11,627 nucleotides of DNA from DAIDHK01 sp035510695. GTDB taxonomy: Bacteria > Patescibacteriota > Microgenomatia > Levybacterales > UBA12049. A program made the translations under genes and the position numbers. The stretch's first letter is position 1. Each line of letters begins with the position of its first letter. Where the stretch lies: the NCBI GenBank assembly GCA_035510695.1, contig DATKGO010000002.1, forward strand, positions 1 to 11,627, read 5' to 3'. The notes beneath the pieces were generated by a model, which was not told the origin of the DNA, ran no database searches, and saw nothing but the letters and a program-made list of their open reading frames with translations. Positions 1-5,794 of this stretch are shown one piece after another.

Positions 1-63
1 TGAGGGGGCGATAACACTAATTGCATCTCCTTGAACTAATTTTGCTGGAAATATTTTCTGCAT
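1..63 (-). CDS. LD-carboxypeptidase (peptidase S66), N-terminal fragment
   Basis: Only the first 21 codons lie in the window; the gene continues beyond the left edge. They read MQKIFPAKLVQGDAISVIAP followed by S. This matches the start of the S66 serine peptidase family (LdcA/MccF), where a stretch of the type 'L..GD.I..IAPS' opens the N-terminal domain. LdcA enzymes cut the D-alanine from murein tetrapeptides during cell-wall recycling, while MccF relatives cleave microcin C. The fragment cannot tell them apart because the catalytic Ser-Glu-His residues lie outside. The ATG at 61-63 is chosen because an extended -10 box sits six bases upstream, predicting a leaderless mRNA. There is no Shine-Dalgarno sequence. 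Confidence 0.75.
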   Translation of the reverse strand, partial: MQKIFPAKLVQGDAISVIAPS

Positions 64-69
64 GTATTT

Positions 70-78
70 AGTATAGCA
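70..78 (-). promoter_or_regulatory. Extended -10 promoter of the LD-carboxypeptidase gene
   Basis: The minus strand reads TGCTATACT, an extended -10 (TGn plus a TATAAT-like hexamer). The hexamer ends six bases before the ATG, so transcription should start at or next to the A of the start codon. No good -35 is visible, as often with extended -10 promoters. The same nine bases recur at 8123-8131 in front of the YbjQ-like gene. Confidence 0.6.
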
Positions 79-324
79 GAAGTTAGAATCAAAACTTTAT
101 TTATAAATATATGTATTTTTCGAGGGTAAAAAGCGTGGCTGGCTCTGACCAACACGTTTAGAACCTATTCGTGGCTAAAAGATTACGAACCGATTGATCT
201 CTCATATCGTTATCTTCAACAAATTATCTACTAATTATTAACTAAGGTGATGTGACTACAACAGTGTCTTTTAGGGTTAAAGGGTCGAATATGTAGCTAA
301 GTCCTTTTAAAAAGAAAGATCATT

Positions 325-553
325 TTACTTACCATTCAATCTGTTTGCAATTGTGACAGATTGATTTGTCATATCTCTAATTATATACATCAAAAAATTA
401 TTACCTGACGTACTTCCTTTACTTGTTTGAAGATTCGAAATAATAGTTTCACAAAAATACAATTACTCTAGATAATATATCTATCATATTGTCTAAATCA
501 GTTTTAGAATATTTAGGATCTCCACAAAAATTTTGCCATTCAGTTAAGCTCAA
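325..553 (-). pseudogene. Small unknown gene broken by a one-base frameshift
   Basis: From a TTG at 551-553 the minus strand reads MSLTEWQNFCGDPKYSKTD, continues to a Val-Phe-Leu, and stops at a TGA. One frame over, the reading continues as coding-looking sequence (FCETIISNLQTSKGSTSG and on) to a TAA at 325-327. The two frames join cleanly if one base is removed from the five-base homopolymer at 453-457 (A5 on plus, T5 on minus), giving a protein of about 75 residues. The start overlaps the end of the upstream membrane-protein gene by 14 bases, which suggests translational coupling. I do not recognise the family. It could be a real mutation, a sequencing error in the homopolymer, or a slippery site. 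Confidence 0.55.
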
Positions 554-1958
554 ATGATTTTGTTATTTTATCTATATCTGGAAAATATTTTTTATCATCC
601 AAAATTCCATAAATTAAATAAATAGTATTGTCTCTTAAAACAAATATTCCTTTCATATAACCAAAATCTTTTGTATTATTTGTCTGTGCAAGGAAGTTGA
701 TACTGGGATAATTTTGAAAAATTGAATCGTTGCTTGATAAAAGTTTATAATTTGTGCCTAATTGATTATTTACTGATACAAGCATTCCATCAAATAATCT
801 ATGCAAGTCAGGTTTTGAATAATATTTTGTAATCGAAATCACAAATGTTTCTCTTGTATTTGGGTAACTATTGTATGTGACGGAATTTTGAATAAATGAA
901 GCATTATTTACAGAATTTTCAATAGTAAAGTCTTTTGGAAACAGAGTTTTGAAATCCCAATCGGAAGAGTTTAAAGCTTTAAAAACTAGATTCTTGTTTT
1001 CAGGGTTGAGAATTTCAAATGAATTAGCGAATGTATCAAACTGAGAAAAATTTGTTGTTTTTGAACTCGAACTAATCCCATACGAATAATCTCCGACATT
1101 AAATATCCTGTATTTATAGTATGCGTTATTTCCTTTAAATATTAATGTCCTTGAATTATTGCCTTGAAACTCTTCATCCCTTGAGCTGATAAGAACTACT
1201 TTTCCAAGTTTCTGCTGAAGGCTGTCCGTCTGTAAATCTAAATTATATGAATCGTGTCGGAGTCGAAATTCAGAAGGGTATTCATAAATTTCAATTAAAT
1301 AACTAACATTACTGCTCACACCACTATCATATATAATATCTCGATATTTTAAGTTTGAATTTGCGAGTGGAAATTCTACATTTGCAACTTCTTTAAGATT
1401 TCCATAGGGAGTTAATATCTTAAAATTTCCATCTTTTTCCGCTACATACTTCCAGGCACTAACTATATTTACTACCGAACTCCTATTAAAATAGTAGAAA
1501 ACACTTCCAATAATAAAGACAACAAAAACTATTGATACTGCAAAAATAAAAAATCTTTTATTAACTCTTTCCTTAAAGCTTTTATTAGATTTTTTTAACT
1601 CATTACTACCACTTCCTAAGGAACGTGTAGTTAAATATGCAAGTATTATAAATCCAATAAAGAACCATCCAATCATCGATAATAATATTGCAATTATTCC
1701 AAAAAACAAATACATTTTATGAGTGAATAATTTTCTATTTTTTAGAATTAAAATGGTTGCGATTGTTGCGTATAGAGTATAAACTCCTAAACCTAATATG
1801 AGGTTACTTTTGCTGTAAATAAAAGCAATTAAAACTAATACTATAGATATAAAAACATGGAAGAAATAGAAAATAACAGCCTGTTTTTTAGTCTTTTCAT
1901 AGCCGAAATTATATAAATTTCTCATATTATTTGTATCTATATATAGGTTTTTCTTCAT
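540..1958 (-). CDS. Membrane protein with four TM helices and two PsbP-like outer domains
   Basis: A protein of about 472 residues that I cannot name. Hydrophobic helices lie near residues 27-49, 52-72, 82-109 and 136-157. A basic loop precedes the last helix, and a large polar C-terminal part of about 310 residues follows, presumably outside the cell. That part looks like two copies of one domain. Both begin with an 'F..L.P' strand (FKILTPYG, FKTLFPKD). Both contain a strand like YLIEIYEY or FVISITKYY, a later YxYGI or YLIYGI strand, and end in a near-identical helix and strand (FANSFEIL, ITKSFELN). This resembles the PsbP/DUF1795-type fold of secreted lipoproteins; the fold is inference. 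A longer reading begins at TTG 1983-1985, but ATG 1956-1958 is preferred because AAGG precedes it by six bases. Confidence 0.75.
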   Translation of the reverse strand: MKKNLYIDTNNMRNLYNFGYEKTKKQAVIFYFFHVFISIVLVLIAFIYSKSNLILGLGVYTLYATIATILILKNRKLFTHKMYLFFGIIAILLSMIGWFFIGFIILAYLTTRSLGSGSNELKKSNKSFKERVNKRFFIFAVSIVFVVFIIGSVFYYFNRSSVVNIVSAWKYVAEKDGNFKILTPYGNLKEVANVEFPLANSNLKYRDIIYDSGVSSNVSYLIEIYEYPSEFRLRHDSYNLDLQTDSLQQKLGKVVLISSRDEEFQGNNSRTLIFKGNNAYYKYRIFNVGDYSYGISSSSKTTNFSQFDTFANSFEILNPENKNLVFKALNSSDWDFKTLFPKDFTIENSVNNASFIQNSVTYNSYPNTRETFVISITKYYSKPDLHRLFDGMLVSVNNQLGTNYKLLSSNDSIFQNYPSINFLAQTNNTKDFGYMKGIFVLRDNTIYLIYGILDDKKYFPDIDKITKSFELN

Positions 1959-2048
1959 CCTATACCTTAACCCATCAATTATCAAGTAGTAAATTGCTAG
2001 TTATTGTCTGTAGAGTTATCAACTGCATTTAGCTACGATTTCTCTAAT

Positions 2049-2264
2049 ATGGCAGCAACGCCCACTAGAAAGCAATTTGGGAAACGACTACGAGAGTTAA
2101 GGAAGAAAGTGGAACTCTCACAAGAGGAATTAGGGTTTAGAGCTGGCATACATCGCACCTACGTCGGAGCTATAGAAAGAGGTGAACAGAATATCTCCAT
2201 AGACAATATTCACAAGCTGGCAAAAGCACTCAAAATCTCTCCTGATGAACTCTTCAAAAAATGA
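2049..2264 (+). CDS. XRE-family HTH repressor
   Basis: A 71-residue single-domain regulator. The helix-turn-helix spans about residues 8-65: FGKRLRELRKKVELSQEELG forms the first helices, and GIHRTYVGAIERGEQNIS the recognition helix and the usual ER-G turn. IDNIHKLAKALKISPDELF closes the five-helix bundle. This is the compact Cro/CI-like form often found as the lead regulator of prophages and integrative elements, binding short dyads as a dimer. The ATG at 2049 fits the usual N-terminus. An in-frame TTG at 2004 would add 15 residues that look unlike the family. It is the first plus-strand gene of the element, and its TGA stop forms part of the promoter of the next gene. Confidence 0.85.
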   Translation: MAATPTRKQFGKRLRELRKKVELSQEELGFRAGIHRTYVGAIERGEQNISIDNIHKLAKALKISPDELFKK

Positions 2265-2270
2265 TATAAT
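2262..2270 (+). promoter_or_regulatory. Extended -10 promoter within the XRE stop codon
   Basis: TGATATAAT is a consensus extended -10. Its TGA is the stop codon of the XRE gene. The hexamer at 2265-2270 ends exactly six bases before the ATG at 2277, predicting a leaderless transcript. The next gene can therefore be transcribed independently of the repressor gene. Confidence 0.65.
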
Positions 2271-2276
2271 ATAAAT

Positions 2277-2477
2277 ATGGATGACCAAATTAAAAAGTTT
2301 AGAGATGCATTGGAAAAAGCAGGGTTAACAGATAAAAAATTGCTAAACAAAGTTGATGAGCTTATTAAAGCAATAGAAACAGGCGAATATAAGCCAAAAA
2401 ATAAAGAAAAAGAGCTAAAGTGGCTGAGGTCACAAAGAATAAGCCTACTAAAAACAATTAAAGATAAAAACTCTTAA
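2277..2477 (+). CDS. Small helical protein of unknown function
   Basis: A 66-residue, strongly charged protein (MDDQIKKFRDALEKAG and on, ending LKTIKDKNS). It looks all-helical, with heptad-like spacing of Leu and Ile, no membrane segment and no cysteines. I do not recognise it. The start is fixed by a -10 box six bases upstream. Its position between the XRE repressor and the terminase-like gene suggests a small accessory factor of the element, such as an antirepressor or DNA-binding partner, but nothing in the sequence proves this. Confidence 0.65.
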   Translation: MDDQIKKFRDALEKAGLTDKKLLNKVDELIKAIETGEYKPKNKEKELKWLRSQRISLLKTIKDKNS

Positions 2478-2499
2478 AATCCTCCATTCAGTTCTTACA

Positions 2500-2540
2500 G
2501 CAAGGAGTGGTCTTGCCAAAACTCGTTCAACTACTATAAT
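2500..2540 (+). promoter_or_regulatory. Promoter with overlapping dyad before the terminase-like gene
   Basis: TTGCCA at 2513-2518 and a perfect TATAAT at 2535-2540 are separated by 16 bases, a good sigma-70-type promoter. Transcription should start near 2547, leaving a leader of about 18 bases before the ATG at 2565. A dyad GCAAG-N7-CTTGC (2500-2504 and 2512-2516) overlaps the -35 box, so it could be an operator for the XRE repressor. The link to that repressor is inference. Confidence 0.55.
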
Positions 2541-2564
2541 AAGGGTAATTTTACTATTCTGTTT

Positions 2565-3020
2565 ATGCCTATAGCGCTATCCATACTTACAAAACAACAA
2601 CTTGGAAAAGACAGTAATAATCCTCTCACATGGGTAGATTTAGATAGTCGTGATCGTAAAATCATTATGTCTGTCACCTTCACGGACTCTGTCGAAAATG
2701 CCAGAAAGAGTTTAAAACTATCAATCGGCGGCTTTTATAAACGTTGGAAATATCTAAAACCGATTTACAATAATTTATTAAACGATCTTCCCACTCAAGC
2801 CGTAAATATCCTTAAGCTATCCTCCAGACAGGCAGCAGAAGCCCTCACAAGGAATCTGGAAGCATCTAATCCGTCCGACCAGATCAAAGCTGCTAATAGC
2901 ATACTGGATCGAGTTACACCAGAACGAACCGCAATACAACAGGGTATAACGCGTACGTTAACTGTGTCTGAATTCATAGCCATGCCAGATGAGGAAATAA
3001 AAAAGATGAAAGATACTTAA
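2565..3020 (+). CDS. HTH protein resembling phage terminase small subunit
   Basis: A 151-residue protein. Residues around 26-65 form a DNA-binding-like helical region (WVDLDSRDRKIIMSVTF, then SVENARKSLKLSIGGFYKRW). The middle carries the pattern common in small terminase and phBC6A51-type HTH proteins: SSRQAAEALTRNL, then SNPSDQIKAANSILDRVTPE, where each turn of the repeat has Ala-Ala and a closing Leu-Asp-Arg. In phages the small subunit recognises packaging sites. No large terminase, portal or capsid gene is nearby, so here it more likely serves the element as a DNA-binding protein. The upstream promoter is strong. Family assignment is moderate. Confidence 0.6.
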   Translation: MPIALSILTKQQLGKDSNNPLTWVDLDSRDRKIIMSVTFTDSVENARKSLKLSIGGFYKRWKYLKPIYNNLLNDLPTQAVNILKLSSRQAAEALTRNLEASNPSDQIKAANSILDRVTPERTAIQQGITRTLTVSEFIAMPDEEIKKMKDT

Positions 3021-3041
3021 AAAATTTTAAAATAGGCTAAT

Positions 3042-3815
3042 ATGCAATCGATTCCTGGTAAAAATTATAGATATATTCGCTGGAAACTACTAACAAAATC
3101 TTTAGCTTTGACAATTATAGTTGAACAATTGCGTAAGTTATGTGATATACCTTCTGCTGGAAAAAAACTCAAAGATAAATCATTGAATAGTAGATTCGCG
3201 GCAACCAGACGACTGGAAATAAAAATTGGAGAAAACAAGCTGAAAATAATTAATAATGTTGCAGACAGTTTGCTTATCGAGCGATCTCAATTTGAAAACT
3301 ATATACTTTTTAATATTATTGACAACCCATTTATTCATGGACTACGACTAATTTTTAAAGATAAACCACTAGATGAACCAGGTGTTTACCTAAAAATAGA
3401 TAGTTTTACCACTGAAGATGAGCTAGGTAAAGCATATAAGCACGTAAGGCGGTTTATAAAAGACACTATAGCACCGATAATTTATAACACGCAGATGAGA
3501 AAAAAATCGACTGGTCTAGATACAAACGAATCAATCTTTTACAATAAATCAGAAAGTAAAATTAAAGAATATTATCAAGGTAAAAAACTTGCTATACAGG
3601 AAACAGAAGAAACATATAAAAGCATCGTTCACTATGCGATGTACGATCTTGCCGGTGAAGAAACTTCTGAAAAACTTCCTCCAGATATGTGGGATAAAGA
3701 GGTTAAGAAAAAAAGAGAACAACTCCGAATGAAATATTATGCAATAACGGAACGCTATGGTCTACCTACTTTAACCGATCTCTCCAAACTGTTGCAACTT
3801 ATTCTAAATAACTAA
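3042..3815 (+). CDS. Hypothetical protein, 257 residues
   Basis: I do not recognise this protein. It is basic and mainly helical with no signal peptide or membrane segment. The N-terminus (SIPGKNYRYIRWKLLTKSLA) is rich in Arg, Lys and aromatic residues, and the C-terminus ends in a Leu-rich helix (GLPTLTDLSKLLQLILNN). The middle holds a charged helical stretch (residues about 125-225) that may be a coiled coil. It begins 21 bases after the terminase-like gene. TAAAAT at 3028-3033 lies eight bases before the ATG and could be a weak -10. It probably belongs to the mobile element's core, upstream of the attenuator. Confidence 0.7.
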   Translation: MQSIPGKNYRYIRWKLLTKSLALTIIVEQLRKLCDIPSAGKKLKDKSLNSRFAATRRLEIKIGENKLKIINNVADSLLIERSQFENYILFNIIDNPFIHGLRLIFKDKPLDEPGVYLKIDSFTTEDELGKAYKHVRRFIKDTIAPIIYNTQMRKKSTGLDTNESIFYNKSESKIKEYYQGKKLAIQETEETYKSIVHYAMYDLAGEETSEKLPPDMWDKEVKKKREQLRMKYYAITERYGLPTLTDLSKLLQLILNN

Positions 3816-3842
3816 CAACACCCATAAAATACCTTCTGTTAC

Positions 3843-3924
3843 CCTAGTATTATCAATCGCTAGGATAGAAAAGGACACCAGGAATCGATCCCAGCTTTTA
3901 CCTAGCGGTTGAGCTGGGATTTTT
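3843..3924 (+). promoter_or_regulatory. Attenuator-like leader with mutually exclusive hairpins and terminator
   Basis: Three helices compete. Helix P is CCTAG (3843-3847) with CTAGG (3860-3864). Helix S1 pairs AATCGCTAGG (3855-3864) with CCTAGCGGTT (3901-3910), ten pairs with one G-T. Helix S2 pairs ATCCCAGCT (3888-3896) with AGCTGGGAT (3912-3920), nine pairs, and runs into five T's (3920-3924): an intrinsic terminator with a 15-base loop. The 3' strand of S1 lies inside the S2 loop, so S1 and S2 interlock. A true pseudoknot is unlikely, since only one base would have to span the ten-pair S1, so they should exclude each other. P would free the terminator and S1 would block it. The next gene starts three bases after the T/A tract. 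Confidence 0.55.
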
Positions 3925-3927
3925 ATT

Positions 3928-4125
3928 ATGCAAAAAAGAATAGTCGAAATGATGCAAATTTTATTAAAAAGCGGAAAGCCATTTAATGACATGGTTGACT
4001 GGCATATTGCTGCCATTCAGGAGCGAAACAGTAAAAAACAAAAGCTATATTTTTTGATCTACGAAGGCAAACAAGGAGAATATGAGGAATTAATGAAGGA
4101 ACTTTGGAAAGAATATGAACAATAA
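3928..4125 (+). CDS. Small hypothetical protein downstream of the attenuator
   Basis: A 65-residue protein of unknown family (MQKRIVEMMQILLKSG, then WHIAAIQERNSKKQ, ending LMKELWKEYEQ). It looks helical and charged. Its ATG lies directly after the terminator T-run, with no Shine-Dalgarno sequence and no -10 box at the leaderless distance. Expression should therefore depend on read-through of the terminator. ATGs at codons 8 and 9 are alternative starts. Its end overlaps the start of the ATPase gene by 11 bases, so translation of the two is probably coupled. Confidence 0.6.
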   Translation: MQKRIVEMMQILLKSGKPFNDMVDWHIAAIQERNSKKQKLYFLIYEGKQGEYEELMKELWKEYEQ

Positions 4126-5602
4126 TGCACCCCGACCAGTGAGAGAGCTAATAAAAGAAGAATTTGAGTTTACGCCAAAAAATGAGATTATTCAAAAAAA
4201 TATCATAGTAGATAAAGAACTAGATGAGAATATAAAATCTCAATCGGAAACAGATAAACCGCAATTATTAACAAAGCCTCTTTCTTATCAGGAAGTAGAA
4301 AACAAAGTTGTTTCATTATTACCAAACGCACAAATAGGACTCAGGATTGTTCTGGCGATTGCCGTATCTTGTTATTTTCCGAATCCTCTTATGCTCTGGC
4401 TTCTTTTGGTTGGCGTTCCCTCATCGGGTAAAACGGATCTAGTCCGGCTGATAAAAGACGCCGAGACAACCTATTATTTAGATAATCTTACCCAGAACGC
4501 ATTCATATCGGGTGAACGGGAAACAAAAAAAGAAAAGGTACACGACCTACTCCCTCTCTTAGATAAAAAATGCCTTATCATCAAAGACTGGACATCAATA
4601 TTTTCTTTAGATGAGAAAATGACAAAAAAACTCCTCGGTGATCTGGTTGGGATTTATGATAAAGAGTTTACGAAGTTTAGTTCAAGACGCGGCAATATCA
4701 GTTATTATTCTGCATTTTCTCAGATCGGTTGTATTACTCCGGCAACACTTAATAGACATACTCAATATATGAACATGGTCGGGCCCCGTTTCCTCTGTTA
4801 CAGCATGCCAGCATCTACCGAAGAAGATGCAAATAAAAGTTATGAGGCAATATTTGCAAACAATGACCGTTCCTTGATTGAGAAAGAGGCACGACTTTAC
4901 GTTTCTTCGTATCTGAATCAGCTTATACAAAAATCGTTTACTATTAAATCGTTAAGTAAACCTGTACAAGTTTACTTACGAACCACTGCGGAACTGATGT
5001 CAAAATGTCGAGGTATTGTACTCCTACAGTCAGCGACATTCAAAAATGATGAAGATGAGGAGGTTAAATACTACGAGGTTTCAGATGTACAGATAGAAGA
5101 ACCATGGCGGGCAATCCAACAAATAATTCTTCTTGCTCGATTTCTCGCATTTGTCGTTGGAAAGGACGAGGTTACTTCCCAAGAACTCTCAATTATTAAA
5201 GAGGTCGTTATTTCTTCTATGCCTGCTGATCGCTCACAAGCATTGCGAGTTGTAAAAGAACAAGGCGGAGTAATAACAGCGAAACAACTATCTGATTCGT
5301 CTGATCGGTCAACAAAAACCTCACGGCGGCTACTTGATGAACTCGTTGCGTTAAAAGTGCTAGAAAAAGTAAAGGGAAGTGGTGTAATTGCAAATGATTA
5401 TTCAATCAGAAAAAAATTCAAAGATATACTTTTGCGCGACACTGCGGAATTTTTGTCCTCCTATATTAGCGGGACAGAAACTAGGGATGGTATGCCGAAA
5501 ATTGAACATTCGCCTGCTACAAAAGATCAAATTAGCGAATTAACCGATGTACAAATTAACAGCAATTTAGAGGAGGCTAGGCAGAATGAAGCCATTATCT
5601 GA
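4115..5602 (+). CDS. AAA+ P-loop ATPase with C-terminal winged helix, probable replication helicase/initiator
   Basis: A 495-residue protein. After a polar N-terminal 55 residues, the ATPase core has a Walker A loop GVPSSGKT (100-107), a Walker B-like strand CLIIKDW (153-159, with Lys-Asp where Asp-Glu is usual), a sensor-like CITPAT (206-211), and an arginine-finger motif GPRFL (Arg225). A helical lid ends in VVGKDEVTSQELSII, followed by a winged helix-turn-helix at about 372-430 (TAKQLSDSSDRSTKTSRRLL). This order matches MCM/DUF927-like ATPases of plasmids, prophages and integrative elements, thought to load or drive replication. Replication is inference from family and context. It overlaps the genes on both sides (11 and 17 bases), so the three form one translational unit. 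Confidence 0.75.
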   Translation: MNNNAPRPVRELIKEEFEFTPKNEIIQKNIIVDKELDENIKSQSETDKPQLLTKPLSYQEVENKVVSLLPNAQIGLRIVLAIAVSCYFPNPLMLWLLLVGVPSSGKTDLVRLIKDAETTYYLDNLTQNAFISGERETKKEKVHDLLPLLDKKCLIIKDWTSIFSLDEKMTKKLLGDLVGIYDKEFTKFSSRRGNISYYSAFSQIGCITPATLNRHTQYMNMVGPRFLCYSMPASTEEDANKSYEAIFANNDRSLIEKEARLYVSSYLNQLIQKSFTIKSLSKPVQVYLRTTAELMSKCRGIVLLQSATFKNDEDEEVKYYEVSDVQIEEPWRAIQQIILLARFLAFVVGKDEVTSQELSIIKEVVISSMPADRSQALRVVKEQGGVITAKQLSDSSDRSTKTSRRLLDELVALKVLEKVKGSGVIANDYSIRKKFKDILLRDTAEFLSSYISGTETRDGMPKIEHSPATKDQISELTDVQINSNLEEARQNEAII

Positions 5603-5771
5603 ATCCGATCTCCGAGAATTCCAGTCAGCTATTGAAAAAGATTACGGAATTAAACTCGAAGGGAACGATCTCTACCAAGCAGCTTTTAACCTCTTAAAAT
5701 TCTTTGAAGCCTTATTGGATTTTGACCGTAAAGATAAAAAAGAGGAAGAAGAGGTTCAAAAGTCGTCCTAG
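5586..5771 (+). CDS. Small acidic protein of mobile elements, unknown function
   Basis: A 61-residue protein: ESDLREFQSAIEKDYGIKL, then a short helix DLYQAAFNLLKFFEALLDF and a Lys/Glu-rich tail. The pattern 'L.EFQ..Y.K.YG..L....A...A..LL.F' is familiar from small proteins encoded beside replication and recombinase genes on CPR and Firmicutes-like elements; no function is known to me. A strong Shine-Dalgarno AGGAGG lies about nine bases before the ATG, unlike most genes here, and the start overlaps the ATPase gene by 17 bases. Its TAG stop lies inside the dyad before the recombinase gene. Confidence 0.65.
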   Translation: MKPLSESDLREFQSAIEKDYGIKLEGNDLYQAAFNLLKFFEALLDFDRKDKKEEEEVQKSS

Positions 5772-5788
5772 CGACTATCTTGTATATA
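5761..5788 (+). promoter_or_regulatory. Recombinase promoter with dyad operator candidate
   Basis: A perfect dyad AGTCG-N6-CGACT (5761-5765 and 5772-5776) lies just before a -10-like TATATA (5783-5788). The hexamer ends six bases before the ATG at 5795, the same distance as in the clear leaderless promoters here. No convincing -35 is seen. The dyad covers the place where a -35/-10 spacer would be bound, so it could be a repressor or self-binding site. This is the weakest of the five promoters of this kind. Confidence 0.4.
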
Positions 5789-5794
5789 GAAATA

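Noticed and set aside
421..440. GATTCGAA resembling the tRNA-Gln T loop as a left attachment site.
   Set aside because: Only eight bases match, and it lies within the frameshifted small gene, so it is likely chance.
3871..3920. A minus-strand tRNA-like reading (D-arm-like AGCTCAACCGCTAGG and a T-loop-like ATCGATT).
   Set aside because: There is no anticodon arm, the acceptor halves do not pair, and the T loop starts with A. The same bases are better explained by the plus-strand terminator and competing helix.
3855..3920. An H-type pseudoknot or pseudoknotted ribozyme.
   Set aside because: The loop that must cross the ten-pair helix is one base long, so both helices cannot form fully at once. 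No conserved core of hammerhead, twister, pistol or HDV ribozymes is visible.
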